From positions 1,302,001 to 1,366,000 of the forward strand of contig NZ_CP011389.1 in the NCBI RefSeq assembly GCF_001007995.1: DNA of 64,000 bases, in the 5' to 3' direction. Both the position numbers and the translations under genes were made by a program. Positions 9,854 through 21,629 of the stretch are shown here, one piece after another. The notes under the pieces were generated by a model. It worked only from the letters and a program-made list of their open reading frames with translations. It was not told the origin of the DNA and did no database searches. Source of the stretch: Deinococcus soli (ex Cha et al. 2016). Its GTDB lineage: Bacteria; Deinococcota; Deinococci; Deinococcales; Deinococcaceae. Every line of letters begins with the position of its first letter. The first letter of the stretch is position 1.

Positions 9854-12208
9854 ATGACACGCGCCCGATTCGCCCGCCTCCTGCCGAGCCTGCTGCCCAG
9901 CCTAGTCCTCAGCCTCAGCCTGCCCGCCGCCGCCCAGACCGTCTGCGCCCAACCCGCCGCGACCGGGAACGTCAGCGGTCTGGGCGGCGTCGTGAACACC
10001 TACTTCCCCGGCCCGGTCACCGACACCACCCTGAGCGCCGGGACGACCGCCGTCACCTTCGGCACGGTCCGCCGGGGCGCGGCGCAGACCGTCGCCGCCG
10101 GTGACCTGCTGCTGCTCATGCAGATGCAGGGCGCGGACATCGACGCGACGAACACCGACAGTTACGGGGACGGCGTGGCGGGCGGCGCGGGCAGCGGGCA
10201 GCTGAGCAGCAACCTGTTCGCCGGACGCTACGAGTTCGTGCGCGTCACCGCCGTGACCGGCGCGGGCAGCGTCACGGTGCGCGGCCAGGGCGCGGGCGGC
10301 GGACTGGTGAACACCTACGTGAACCGCGCGGCGACCGCCACGCAGGGGCAGGCGCGCTACCAGGTGATCCGCGTGCCGCAGTACGGCAACCTGACGCTGG
10401 GCGCCGCGCCCGTCACCGCCGAGGCCTGGGACGGCACGGACGGCGGCGTGGTCGTCCTGGACGTCGCCGGCACCCTGAACTGGAACGGGGGCAGCGTGAA
10501 CGTGAACGCCCTGGGGTTCCGCGGCGGGGCGGGCCAGGGGCTGGGCGGGGTGGGCGCGGCGACCGGGTACACGAACCTCGACTACCGCAACGTGACCGCC
10601 GGGGCTACGCACGGCAACAAGGGCGAGGGTCTGGCAGGCACGCCACGCTTCGTGCTGGACCCCGTGACGTCCACGCTGATCGACACGGGCGCCGAGGGCT
10701 ACCCGAACGGCAGCCGCGCGCGCGGCGCACCCGGCAACGCGGGCGGCGGCGGCACCGACGGCGCCGTGAACGTCAACTCGCAGAACAGCGGCGGGGGCGG
10801 CGGCGCGAACGGCGGGGGCGGCGGACAGGGCGGCAACAGCTGGAGCAGCAACCTGGCCATCGGCGGGTTCGGCGGCAAGGCCGCGCCCGCCAGCCTGGGT
10901 GCCCTGTTCATGGGTGGTGGGGGCGGCAGCGGTTCGCGCAACAACGGCAGCGGCGTGCAGGGCAGCGGCGGCGCGGGCGGGGGGATCGTGATCATCCGTG
11001 CTGGACAGAGCACCGGGACAGGCACCATCACTGCCAGCGGACAGACGGGCACCGCCACCCTCAACGACGGTGCGGGCGGTGGCGGGGCGGGCGGCACGGT
11101 GATCGTCATGACCGGCAGCGGCACCCTGAGCGGCGTGAGCATCACCGCCAGCGGCGGGAACGGCGGGAACGCCTGGCCCGCGCAGGCCGCCGGGGCGAAC
11201 AATGTGAATGCGCACGGGCCGGGTGGGGGTGGCGGCGGCGGGATCGTGTACACGAACGTGTCGGGCGCCAGCATCACAGCCGCGCCGGGCGGGAACGGCA
11301 CGTCCACGTCGGGCGCCGTGGCGTTCGGCGCGCAGCCGGGCGTGACGGGTACCATTCCCGGCGGCAGCCTGACCGGGCTGCCGGGCATCCGCGAGGGCGC
11401 GGCCTGCCCGGTCCTGAGCGTCAGCAAGTCCACCAGCACGCCCACCGTGTGGCGCGGCGCGAAGGCCACGTACACGCTGACGGTCACGAACGCCGGCGGG
11501 GCGAGCAACAGCGTGCGCGTGCAGGACACCCTTCCGGCAGGCTTCACGCTGAGTGGCACGCCCACGGTCACCCCCACCTCGGCGCGGGTCGCGGCTGCGG
11601 ACACCAGCACCGCGACCGCACTGGACCTGAAGACCTTCCGACTGGCGTACGGGGAGAGCCTCACCGTGACCTTCGACGCGCTGACGCCCACCGACCCGGC
11701 GCTGCGCGGCACGGTGTATCAGAACAGCGCCTCGGCCAGCACCACCGACGCCGCCGGAAACGCCGTGACCGGCACGTACCTGGGGAGCAGCAGTTCCGCG
11801 GAGGACGTCCGCCTGCTGTTCCCCAGCCTGAAGGTGACGAAAGCCGTGCGGAACGTGACACAGGACGAGAAGAAGACGCCTGCGGTCCGGAATTTCGGCA
11901 CGAGCGGCGGCGGGTACCCGGGCGACCGCCTGGAGTACTGCCTGACCTACCTGAACGACGGGGATGGCCCGCTGAACGGCGTGAGCCTCACGGACAGCAT
12001 CCCGGCGAACACGTCGGTTCTGCCCGACGCCTACGGGGTCGGGCTGGGCGTGCAGCTCACCCCGGCGTCCGGCACGGCCGAGACGTACACCAGCGCCGCC
12101 GACACGGATGCCGGGCAGCTGAGTCAGGCGGGCGGACTGAGCGTGGCGTTGGGGACCGTGGCGCAGGGCGCGTCCGGCACCGCCTGCTTCCAGGTGAGCG
12201 TCCGCTGA
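9854..12208 (+). CDS. Secreted Gly-rich protein with DUF11 repeats
   Basis: 784 aa. The N-terminal signal peptide ends near PAAAQT. Residues about 30-290 are a beta-rich domain (AGDLLLLMQMQGADI, then YEFVRVTAVTGAGSV). Residues about 290-500 are extremely Gly-rich (GGGGG runs, low complexity). Two DUF11-like domains follow, with LSVSKSTSTPTVWRGAKATY and LKVTKAVRNVTQ plus the NDGDGPLNGVSLTDSIPANT pattern. Such proteins are cell-surface or S-layer-associated in Deinococcus, and ligand and role are unknown. A GC-only hairpin follows at 12210. No downstream partner shares its transcript clearly. Confidence 0.82.
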   Translation: MTRARFARLLPSLLPSLVLSLSLPAAAQTVCAQPAATGNVSGLGGVVNTYFPGPVTDTTLSAGTTAVTFGTVRRGAAQTVAAGDLLLLMQMQGADIDATNTDSYGDGVAGGAGSGQLSSNLFAGRYEFVRVTAVTGAGSVTVRGQGAGGGLVNTYVNRAATATQGQARYQVIRVPQYGNLTLGAAPVTAEAWDGTDGGVVVLDVAGTLNWNGGSVNVNALGFRGGAGQGLGGVGAATGYTNLDYRNVTAGATHGNKGEGLAGTPRFVLDPVTSTLIDTGAEGYPNGSRARGAPGNAGGGGTDGAVNVNSQNSGGGGGANGGGGGQGGNSWSSNLAIGGFGGKAAPASLGALFMGGGGGSGSRNNGSGVQGSGGAGGGIVIIRAGQSTGTGTITASGQTGTATLNDGAGGGGAGGTVIVMTGSGTLSGVSITASGGNGGNAWPAQAAGANNVNAHGPGGGGGGGIVYTNVSGASITAAPGGNGTSTSGAVAFGAQPGVTGTIPGGSLTGLPGIREGAACPVLSVSKSTSTPTVWRGAKATYTLTVTNAGGASNSVRVQDTLPAGFTLSGTPTVTPTSARVAAADTSTATALDLKTFRLAYGESLTVTFDALTPTDPALRGTVYQNSASASTTDAAGNAVTGTYLGSSSSAEDVRLLFPSLKVTKAVRNVTQDEKKTPAVRNFGTSGGGYPGDRLEYCLTYLNDGDGPLNGVSLTDSIPANTSVLPDAYGVGLGVQLTPASGTAETYTSAADTDAGQLSQAGGLSVALGTVAQGASGTACFQVSVR

Positions 12209-12209
12209 G

Positions 12210-12234
12210 GCGCCCGCCCGCGGCGGGTGGGCGC
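12210..12234 (+). terminator. GC hairpin after the DUF11 gene
   Basis: Stem GCGCCC-g-CCCG against CGGG-t-GGGCGC with a very short loop and no T-run. It lies directly before the deoB promoter. Confidence 0.4.
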
Positions 12235-12243
12235 ACGCAGGGC

Positions 12244-12249
12244 TAGACT
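12244..12249 (+). promoter_or_regulatory. -10 box for leaderless deoB
   Basis: TAGACT ends 6 nt before the deoB ATG at 12256. No ribosome binding site. Confidence 0.55.
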
Positions 12250-12255
12250 GGGGGC

Positions 12256-13431
<1,176 letters not shown>

Positions 13432-13520
13432 CCCCCGAGGCGTTCAGCCTGACCCTCTCGCTGGGCGGGCGTTACGCGGGCGAGCAGCAGTGGGCACTGC
13501 ACGGCGAACGCAGCGCCCTG

Positions 13521-14048
13521 GTGGCCCGCGTGCAGACCGACTTCGGCGGGGTGCTGCCCGGCGTGCGGCGCGTGCAGACCAGCCGCATGCACCCCCGGCT
13601 GCTGACCAGCCTCGGGTACGCCGAGGGCGACGGACGGGGGCGGCCCGGCTTCGAGGTGAGTTTCGACCGCCGCGCGGGCCTGATCACCCTGCGGCAGGGC
13701 CGCGACGAGGCCACGCAGCCCCTGACGACCGAGTACCACGACCCGGTCAGTCTGCTGCTGTGGCTGCGGCAGCTGACCGCGCAGGACGGCGGCGGCCCCG
13801 AACGGACGCACGCCCAGCTGACCGGCGGGCGGGTCCTCATCCAGCGCCTCCCGGACGCCGAGGTGGACGGCACGCCGTGCAGCGGGTTCTTCCTGCGGCC
13901 CGGCAATGCCTACGTGTACGTGGAACAGGACGCGCCGCACCGCCTGATGCGGCTGATCCAGCCGACCGACTTCGGTCCGGTCGAGGCGAACGCGCAACCC
14001 GCCGGGCGCCGCACCGTCCAGGGCCGCGAACGCCGCCGCCGCGTGTAA
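13521..14048 (+). CDS. Conserved hypothetical protein (DUF3108-like?)
   Basis: 175 aa from the first GTG. The same frame remains convincingly protein-like upstream (TPEAFSLTLSLGGRYAGEQQ) back to a stop at 13404, with CTG codons at 13413 and 13428 as possible starts overlapping the deoB end, so the real protein may be about 205 aa. It has beta-rich alternating segments and the stretch YHDPVSLLLWLRQL, which resembles proteins handling periplasmic or lipid-like substrates (DUF3108), but I cannot confirm this. No signal peptide is visible. It lies between deoB and hisD on the same strand. Confidence 0.65.
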   Translation: MARVQTDFGGVLPGVRRVQTSRMHPRLLTSLGYAEGDGRGRPGFEVSFDRRAGLITLRQGRDEATQPLTTEYHDPVSLLLWLRQLTAQDGGGPERTHAQLTGGRVLIQRLPDAEVDGTPCSGFFLRPGNAYVYVEQDAPHRLMRLIQPTDFGPVEANAQPAGRRTVQGRERRRRV

Positions 14049-14187
14049 TTCCCTCCTGCCCCGTCCGGCCTGCCCAGACCTGTGGGTGGGGCGGGTGGGG
14101 CGCGAGGTGCCACGATGAGGTCCGGCGCGCCCCGTGTGTGGGCGCCGGTATTCCCACCCTCCTCTCCCCTGCTTCCCTGGAGTGACG

Positions 14188-15498
14188 ATGCAAGTGCTGC
14201 AAGGCCCTGAGGCCCGGTCCGCCCTGACGCGGACATTCAATGAGATTCCCGTTCCCGACGCCGTCCTGGCCCGCATCGAGGCGACGTTCGGCGAGCCGCT
14301 GAGCCCCGCGCAGGTCGTCGAGCGCATCCTGAGTGACGTCCGCGCGCGCGGGGACGACGCGCTGCGCGACTGGACCGAGCGACTGGACGGCCACCGCCCG
14401 GGTGAGCTGCGCGTGCCGGAGGCCGAACTGGCGGCCGCGCAGGTCGCCCCGGACCTGCACGAGGCGATCCTCACGGCGATCCGGCGGGTGCGGGCCTTCT
14501 ACGAGCAGCAGCCGGCGCACGGGTTCCTGAACCACGGCCCGGACGGCGCGCTGGGGCAGCTCGTGCGGCCGCTCTCGCGGGTGGGCGTGTACGTGCCGGG
14601 CGGGCTGGCCCCGCTGATCAGCACGCTGATCCACACGGCGGTGCCCGCGCAGGTGGCGGGCGTGCCGGACATCGTGGTCACCACGCCGCCCGCGCGGGAC
14701 GGCAGCGTGCACCCGGCGATCCTCGTTGCGGCGCGCGAACTGGGCCTTGAGCAGGTGTTCCGGGTGGGCGGCGCGCAGGCCATCGCGGCGCTGGCGTACG
14801 GCACGGCGAGCATCGGCGCGGTGGACAAGGTCGCGGGCCCCGGGAACCTGTTCGTGGTGATCGCCAAGCGGATGGTGTACGGCCAGACCGGCATCGAGAG
14901 CCTCCCCGGCCCGACCGAGACGCTGGTGGTGGCGGACGACAGCGCCGACCCGCGGTTCGTGGCGGCCGATCTGCTCGCGCAGGCGGAGCACAACGGCGCG
15001 GAACCCGTGCTCGTCTCCACCAGCCGCGAGCTGCTGATCCGGGTGCAAGCGGAACTGAATGGGCAGCTGGAGGCCCTGCCGGAACCGAACCGCGGCTGGG
15101 CGCGCGACAGCGTGCAGGCCCGCATGAAGGTCATCCTGGCGGGCACGCTGGAGGAGGCCGTGGAGCTGGCGAACCTGTACGCCCCCGAGCACCTGTGCCT
15201 GCTGACCCGTGACCCCTGGAGCCTGCTGGGGCTGGTGCAGCGCGCCGGGGGCGTGTTCGTCGGTGAAGCGAGCATGGAGGCGCTGGGCGACTACGTGGCG
15301 GGCCCCAGTCACGTCATGCCGACCGGCGGCACGGCGCGCTTCATGAGCCCGGTGAACGTGCGGGACTTCCAGAACATCATCTCGGTGGTGGGGCTGAACG
15401 AGGGCGCGCTGCGCCGCATCGGCCCGGCCGGGGCGACCCTGGCCCGCGCCGAGGGCCTCGAAGCGCACGCCCGCGCGATCGAAAGCCGCCTCTCGTGA
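14188..15498 (+). CDS. hisD: Histidinol dehydrogenase
   Basis: 436 aa, normal length. It catalyses the last two steps of histidine synthesis (histidinol to histidine, NAD-dependent, Zn-containing). Seen: GVYVPGGLAPLISTLIHTAVPA, QAIAALAYGT, VDKVAGPGNLFV, GIESLPGPTETLV, and GPSHVMPTGGTARF with the metal and catalytic His. The ATG at 14188 has GGAG closely upstream, and a GTG two codons earlier is possible. The stop overlaps the start of the exporter gene (GTGA). The other his genes are not in this window. Confidence 0.97.
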   Translation: MQVLQGPEARSALTRTFNEIPVPDAVLARIEATFGEPLSPAQVVERILSDVRARGDDALRDWTERLDGHRPGELRVPEAELAAAQVAPDLHEAILTAIRRVRAFYEQQPAHGFLNHGPDGALGQLVRPLSRVGVYVPGGLAPLISTLIHTAVPAQVAGVPDIVVTTPPARDGSVHPAILVAARELGLEQVFRVGGAQAIAALAYGTASIGAVDKVAGPGNLFVVIAKRMVYGQTGIESLPGPTETLVVADDSADPRFVAADLLAQAEHNGAEPVLVSTSRELLIRVQAELNGQLEALPEPNRGWARDSVQARMKVILAGTLEEAVELANLYAPEHLCLLTRDPWSLLGLVQRAGGVFVGEASMEALGDYVAGPSHVMPTGGTARFMSPVNVRDFQNIISVVGLNEGALRRIGPAGATLARAEGLEAHARAIESRLS

Positions 15499-16397
15499 GT
15501 GCCGGGGCAGCCCCCGCCAGCGCCGCGCGCCTGACGCCCCTGGTGCTGCTGTGCCTGGGGCTGGTGTACGTCGTGTGGGGCAGCACGTACTTCGGGATCA
15601 AGGTCGCCATCGAGACGCTGCCGCCGCTGGGCATGCTCGCGGCGCGCTTCGTCCTGGCGGGGGCGCTGCTGCTCCTCGTGCTGCGCGCCCGGGGCGCGGC
15701 GCTGCCCACCGCGCGCGAGTGGGGCGCCAGCGCCATCGTGGGCACCCTGCTGCTGGGCGGCGGGACCGGGCTGGTCACGCTGGCCGAACGGGACGCGAGC
15801 AGCAGCGTGGCGGCCATGGTGATCGCGGTCTCCCCGCTGTTCGCGGCGCTGTTCGCGAGGCTGTGGGGCGAGAAGACCGGCGGGCGCGAGTGGCTGGGCA
15901 TCAGCGTGGGCCTGATCGGCATCGCGCTGCTGAATGTCGGCGAGCTGCACGCCACGCCGCTGGCGGCGCTGCTGCTGATCCTCGCGCCGCTGTGCTGGAC
16001 GTTCGGCAGCCAGTGGTCCCGCCACCTGCCCCTCCCGCAGGGGCTGATGGGATCGGCCGCCGAGATGCTCACCGGGGGCGGCGTCCTCCTGCTCCTGAGC
16101 GTCCTGACGGGCGAACGCTGGGGCACCCCCAGCGCCGCAAGCCTGTGGGCGCTGGCGTACCTGACGGTGTTCGGGAGTCTCATGGCGTACAGCGCGTACA
16201 TGTACCTCGTGGCGCACACCCGCCCCGCCCTGGCCACCAGCTACGCGTACGTGAACCCGGTCGTGGCGGTGCTGCTGGGCGTCGGCTTCGGCGGCGAGCA
16301 GCTGGGCCCGCTGGGCTGGGCGGCGCTGCTCGTGATCCTCACGGGCGTCGCGCTCGTCGCGTGGCCGCGCCGCGTGCCGGACGCGGAGGCCGTATGA
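15495..16397 (+). CDS. EamA/DMT family transporter
   Basis: 300 aa, ten predicted transmembrane helices in two EamA repeats. Typical motifs are VYVVWGSTYFGIKVAIETLPP at the start of repeat 1, RFVLAGALLL, and ATSYAYVNPVVAVLLG in repeat 2. The family (YedA/RhaT-like) exports amino acids or other metabolites, and the substrate is not predictable. GTG start overlapping the hisD stop. Its TGA is immediately followed by a family-1 repeat that separates it from the next gene. Confidence 0.9.
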   Translation: MSAGAAPASAARLTPLVLLCLGLVYVVWGSTYFGIKVAIETLPPLGMLAARFVLAGALLLLVLRARGAALPTAREWGASAIVGTLLLGGGTGLVTLAERDASSSVAAMVIAVSPLFAALFARLWGEKTGGREWLGISVGLIGIALLNVGELHATPLAALLLILAPLCWTFGSQWSRHLPLPQGLMGSAAEMLTGGGVLLLLSVLTGERWGTPSAASLWALAYLTVFGSLMAYSAYMYLVAHTRPALATSYAYVNPVVAVLLGVGFGGEQLGPLGWAALLVILTGVALVAWPRRVPDAEAV

Positions 16398-16551
16398 CAA
16401 GGATTCCGTCTGCTTCATTGACAACCCGGAGCACCACTGGGTTGCCAATTCCACGCCCGGAATCCTTTTTTCTCCTTCTCTGCAGAGCAGCTCTACGAGT
16501 CGCATCCGCTCGGATTGAACGGTGTTCACACACCATTCAATCGGAGGCCGT
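16398..16551 (+). repeat. Dispersed repeat family 1, long copy
   Basis: It begins directly after the EamA TGA. Inverted arms AAGGATTCCG and CGGAATCCTT enclose TCCACGCCCGGAATCC. A second hairpin, ATTGAACGGTGT/ACACCATTCAAT, lies at the far end, which closes with CGGAGGCCGT. The same layout recurs on the opposite strand at 59025-59145. The 14-bp sequence CGGAGGCCGTATGA is repeated at 16384-16397 and 16542-16555, flanking the element. Confidence 0.75.
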
Positions 16552-17139
16552 ATGAGCGAGCAGCTCCAGTTCGAGGGGCATCAGCCCAGCGACCCGGTCA
16601 GTCTGGTCGTCCGCCGCCGCATCCGCCCCGGTCAGGAGGCCGCGTACGAGGCGCTGCTCGCCGAGGCGAACGCCCTGCTGGCCCGCCTCCCCGGCCACCG
16701 CGGCACCGGCGTGATCCGCCCCGCGCCGGGCGAGCAGGAGTACACGCTGCTGGCCCGCTTCGACACGCTGACCAGCGCCGCCGCCTGGGAACTGTCGCCC
16801 GAGCGGGCCGCGTGGCTGGACCGCATCGCGCCGCTGGTCGATGAGCACGTCAGTTTCGAGAAGCAGCCGGGCCTGGACTTCTGGTTCACGCCACCCGCCG
16901 CCGCGACCCTGCGCCAGCCGCCCCGCTGGAAGATGGCCCTGCTGACCCTGGCGGCGCTGTACCCGGTGAGCGTCAGCACGTCCTGGCTGTTCGGCGAGGC
17001 GCTGAAACCCTGGCTGGGTCACCTGGTGATGCCGGTCCGCGCCATTCCGCAGATGATCGTGGTCGTGCTGCTCATGACCTATCTGGTGATGCCCGCCGTG
17101 ACGCGTTGGGCGACGCCCTGGCTGCGCGGCGGGAAGTAA
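16552..17139 (+). CDS. Antibiotic-biosynthesis-monooxygenase-like domain membrane protein
   Basis: 195 aa. The N-terminal half (residues 15-105) is an ABM-like alpha/beta barrel (VVRRRIRPGQEAAYEALLAEAN, then GVIRPAPGEQEYTLLARFDT). The C-terminal part has two hydrophobic helices (ALLTLAALYPVSVSTSWLFG and MIVVVLLMTYLVMPAVTRW). This is the known architecture of membrane-attached ABM proteins of unknown role. GGAGG, four bases before the ATG, is supplied by the end of the upstream repeat. A strong terminator follows. Confidence 0.8.
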   Translation: MSEQLQFEGHQPSDPVSLVVRRRIRPGQEAAYEALLAEANALLARLPGHRGTGVIRPAPGEQEYTLLARFDTLTSAAAWELSPERAAWLDRIAPLVDEHVSFEKQPGLDFWFTPPAAATLRQPPRWKMALLTLAALYPVSVSTSWLFGEALKPWLGHLVMPVRAIPQMIVVVLLMTYLVMPAVTRWATPWLRGGK

Positions 17140-17152
17140 CCGCAGCACAGTG

Positions 17153-17185
17153 AAGCCCCCCTCGGGTCCAGAGGGGGGCTTTACT
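17153..17185. terminator. Bidirectional rho-independent terminator
   Basis: A perfect 11-bp stem, AAGCCCCCCTC with GAGGGGGGCTT and a 7-nt loop, sits between convergent genes. Confidence 0.85.
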
Positions 17186-17193
17186 ATGGGCGT

Positions 17194-18342
17194 TCACTTC
17201 AGGCGTTTGTCCTTGGGGTTCACGCCGTACACGGCGCCCCAGGGTTTGTAGACGCTCTTGAGGGTGTCCCTGCTGGTGACCTTGCCCTGCACCTTGATGG
17301 TGCGGGTGATGACGCTGGTCATGCCCTGCATGGGCGTATCGAGCAGGCGGCGCCCGCCGGGCGCGACGCGGTCGTCCGGGGTGTAGCTGGGGTCGGCGGG
17401 AGCCTTGAAGTCGCTGATGACGGGCTTGCTGATGTTGACGGTGCGGCCGGTATTCGCGCCGAACACGTCGAAGCGCAGGGTCTGGGCGCGGGTGTCCCAG
17501 GACGCCTGGATGAACAGGTGCTTGCCGGTGTCGTTCTTCATGCGCAGGTTCTTGCTGGGGGCGTACACGGTGGCCTCGAAGCCCACAGGGTCGTAGTACT
17601 TCACGCGGTGGCTGTGCTCGTGCCGTTCGGTGATGGGCAGGCCCGCTGTGTACAGCGCGCGGAAGATGGTGGTGCTGACCTGGCAGATGCCGCCGCCGTC
17701 CTCCTTGCTGAGCGTCCCGCCGCTGATCACGAAGCCCTTGACGAAGCCAGTACTGGCGTCGATCTGGCCGATCTCCTCGTTGAAGTTGAATTCGTGGCCG
17801 GGCGCGATGAAGAAGTTGTCGAGTTTGCTGGCGCCGACCAGGATGTTCCTCTCGCGGAAGTCGGGGCTGCCCGCGTAGTTGCTGCTGCCCGCCGCGACGT
17901 GCCACAGCACGCCCCGCTGGGCGAGGAGTTTCACGCTGCGGTCGGGCACGGCGCGCCTCACCTCGACCTGCGCGGTCTGTTTGCCGCTCAGGATGGCTTT
18001 CAGGAGGTTGGCCTTGGTGGCGGCGCGGTCCAGGGTCCAGCCGGTCTGGTCGGTGGCGACCCAGCTGCCCTTCACGTTGCGGAACACGGCGGGCCTGGGT
18101 TTGCGGGCGTTGATGGTCTTTTCCATCCGGTCGAGGATGGGCGTGATGGTGGTGCTCAGGCGTTTCACCTTGCGGGTCGCTTGCACGCTGGCGGCGGGCA
18201 CGTTCCAGGATTTCACGATGGGGGTGGTCTTCAGTTCACCCTTACGGATGGTGCTGGCCTCATCCTTCAGGATCAGTTTGAACTCGGCCGCGTGGGCCGA
18301 GGCGACCAGGGCGAGGGTCAGGGTGGTCAGGAGACGCTTCAC
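17194..18342 (-). CDS. VanW family protein, secreted
   Basis: 382 aa with a Sec signal peptide (LLTTLTLALVASAHA, cleavage after AHA). The VanW domain covers about residues 165-300: NILVGASKLDNFFIAPGHEF, GGGICQVSTTIFRALYTAGLPI and ERHEHSHRVKYYDPVGFEATV. VanW occurs in some vancomycin-resistance clusters, but most family members are envelope proteins of unknown function. No van ligase genes are nearby, so a resistance role is not supported. GTG start with a -10 box 7 nt away. Confidence 0.9.
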   Translation of the reverse strand: MKRLLTTLTLALVASAHAAEFKLILKDEASTIRKGELKTTPIVKSWNVPAASVQATRKVKRLSTTITPILDRMEKTINARKPRPAVFRNVKGSWVATDQTGWTLDRAATKANLLKAILSGKQTAQVEVRRAVPDRSVKLLAQRGVLWHVAAGSSNYAGSPDFRERNILVGASKLDNFFIAPGHEFNFNEEIGQIDASTGFVKGFVISGGTLSKEDGGGICQVSTTIFRALYTAGLPITERHEHSHRVKYYDPVGFEATVYAPSKNLRMKNDTGKHLFIQASWDTRAQTLRFDVFGANTGRTVNISKPVISDFKAPADPSYTPDDRVAPGGRRLLDTPMQGMTSVITRTIKVQGKVTSRDTLKSVYKPWGAVYGVNPKDKRLK

Positions 18343-18349
18343 GTTTCTC

Positions 18350-18355
18350 AGCGTA
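18350..18355 (-). promoter_or_regulatory. -10 box for the VanW gene
   Basis: TACGCT on the minus strand, 7 nt before the GTG at 18342. Leaderless type. Confidence 0.5.
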
Positions 18356-18420
18356 GGCGGGGCCGCCTGACGGGCCGTGAGGCGAGGTTACGCGAATCCT
18401 GACCTGCCTTTACGGCGGGC

Positions 18421-20111
<1,691 letters not shown>

Positions 20112-20163
20112 GCCCCGCAGCTTACCGGGACGCCCCGACCGGCCGGGCGGGTCCGTCCAGAAA

Positions 20164-20197
20164 AGCGGCGCGGCCCGGGACGGGGTCCGGGCCGCGC
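20164..20197 (-). terminator. Rho-independent terminator of the 85-aa gene
   Basis: An 11-bp stem GCGCGGCCCGG/CCGGGCCGCGC (20168-20197), followed on the minus strand by GCCGCTTTTC. Confidence 0.7.
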
Positions 20198-20211
20198 TGA
20201 CAGGAAGGGCT

Positions 20212-20469
20212 TCAGCTCTCTTCGCTGACGTCGCGGTTCTCGCGGGCGCGGCCATCGTCGGCGTCGTCACCGGACTCGATGAGCGCGTCGGGGCGCACGG
20301 CGGCGATCACGCCGCTGCCCGTGCCGGTCACCAGGGCAGGCACGACGGGCGCCTCCTGGGCGCGCCGGGCCTCGCCCTGAACGGGGCTGTTCACGACGTT
20401 GCCGCTCTCCTGCTCGATCTCCTCGACGCTCTTGCCCAGGGGCGCGTCCCCGTACCTGTTGTCGGTCAT
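20212..20469 (-). CDS. Small acidic hypothetical protein
   Basis: 85 aa beginning [20 protein letters not shown]. It is rich in Asp/Glu and Ala with no membrane helix, and its C-terminal 25 residues are strongly acidic. I do not recognise a family. Its own terminator at 20164 and a CAGACT box 7 nt before the ATG suggest a monocistronic, leaderless gene. Confidence 0.65.
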   Translation of the reverse strand: MTDNRYGDAPLGKSVEEIEQESGNVVNSPVQGEARRAQEAPVVPALVTGTGSGVIAAVRPDALIESGDDADDGRARENRDVSEES

Positions 20470-20636
20470 GCTGCCCAGTCTGGGCCGCGCGGGCGGGCGG
20501 CGGGGTGAGAGGCGCGCCCCGCGTCCCTTCATGCTGCCCCGTCCCCACAGGCGCGCGCCGGGCGGGGGCCGCTATGCTGTGGCGCAGCAAGCAGCGAGTC
20601 CGGGCAGCTGGCCCGGCCGCGCCGAAGGAGCCGACC

Positions 20637-21629
20637 ATGACGCAACGCCCCAGTGACCGCGCCGCGCAGACCCTGCGCGACCTTGGACTGACCGACGCCC
20701 CCCTGAGCGCCCTGGAACGCGAGGACGCGCTGTTCGTGCTGACTCCCGACACGCTGCTCTTTCAGGATGCGGGCGGCACGCGCCGCGTGACCCTGCGGGA
20801 CCTGACCCGCATCCACAGCGATCAGGAGGGCACCCTGCGGGTCGAGACGCCCGCCGGGACGGCCCTGAGTGCCAGTCTGCTGGGCTTCGATCCGGGCGCG
20901 GTGCAGACCTTCTTCGGCGGGGTGCGCGACGCGACCGCCCGCGCCAAGGAGCAGCCGGCCTCGCCGCTACCGCAGCCGGACGCCGCGAAGACCTTCGCCC
21001 CGGCGCCCAGCCCAACGCCCACTCCTGCCCCGGCGGCGACCCCAGCGCTCCGACCGGTGGAACCTCGGCCGGAACCGCAGCGTCCGGCCCCTCAGCCCAC
21101 GCGGGCGCCCGAACCGCAGGTCATCCAGTCCCCGGTGCACACCGACCCGGCCCCCACCCCGGTGCAGGACGCGCCGGCCCCGGCGGTGCAGGAGCGGGCT
21201 GCGCCCACGCCGGTCGTGATCTCCTCGTCGGCGTTCTCTCCCACCCGGACTGAGCCGAAGGGGCCTGAGCTGACCAGGACCCCCGACCCCCGTCCCACCC
21301 CGGCCCCCGGCGCGCCGGTCACGACTCCGGCGCCGCCTGCCCCCGCGCTGCGGGGCTCGGCGGGCGCGGCGGCGACCCTGGCGCGGCAGGCGGACCTCGC
21401 CTCGGGCCTGCCGGGTCGCCTGCGGGTGCTGGGCGTGGTGCTGTTCCTGGGCGCGGTGGCGCTGGCCTTCTTCCAGTTCACGGGCGGCGAGCGGACGGCG
21501 GGCCTGTGGACGCTGCTGGCGGGCGGCGTGGGCACGATCGCGCTGGTGAGCCTCGCGGACATCGCGCGCCTGCTCGTCAGCCTCGCGCACGCGGCCGGGG
21601 ACGGCTCCGGCGTGATGGACGTTGACTGA
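20637..21629 (+). CDS. Pro-rich membrane protein of unknown function
   Basis: 330 aa. AAGGAG precedes the ATG at 20637. Residues 1-95 form a small PH-like domain ([35 protein letters not shown]). Residues about 105-240 are a Pro/Ala-rich disordered linker. Two membrane helices end the protein ([20 protein letters not shown] and [19 protein letters not shown]). This looks like a membrane-tethered scaffold. The end overlaps the presumed TTG start of lysK, so the two are probably coupled. Confidence 0.72.
   Translation: MTQRPSDRAAQTLRDLGLTDAPLSALEREDALFVLTPDTLLFQDAGGTRRVTLRDLTRIHSDQEGTLRVETPAGTALSASLLGFDPGAVQTFFGGVRDATARAKEQPASPLPQPDAAKTFAPAPSPTPTPAPAATPALRPVEPRPEPQRPAPQPTRAPEPQVIQSPVHTDPAPTPVQDAPAPAVQERAAPTPVVISSSAFSPTRTEPKGPELTRTPDPRPTPAPGAPVTTPAPPAPALRGSAGAAATLARQADLASGLPGRLRVLGVVLFLGAVALAFFQFTGGERTAGLWTLLAGGVGTIALVSLADIARLLVSLAHAAGDGSGVMDVD

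Noticed and set aside
17194..18342. VanW as evidence of vancomycin resistance
   Set aside because: No vanA/vanH/vanX-type genes are near, and VanW proteins occur widely without resistance.
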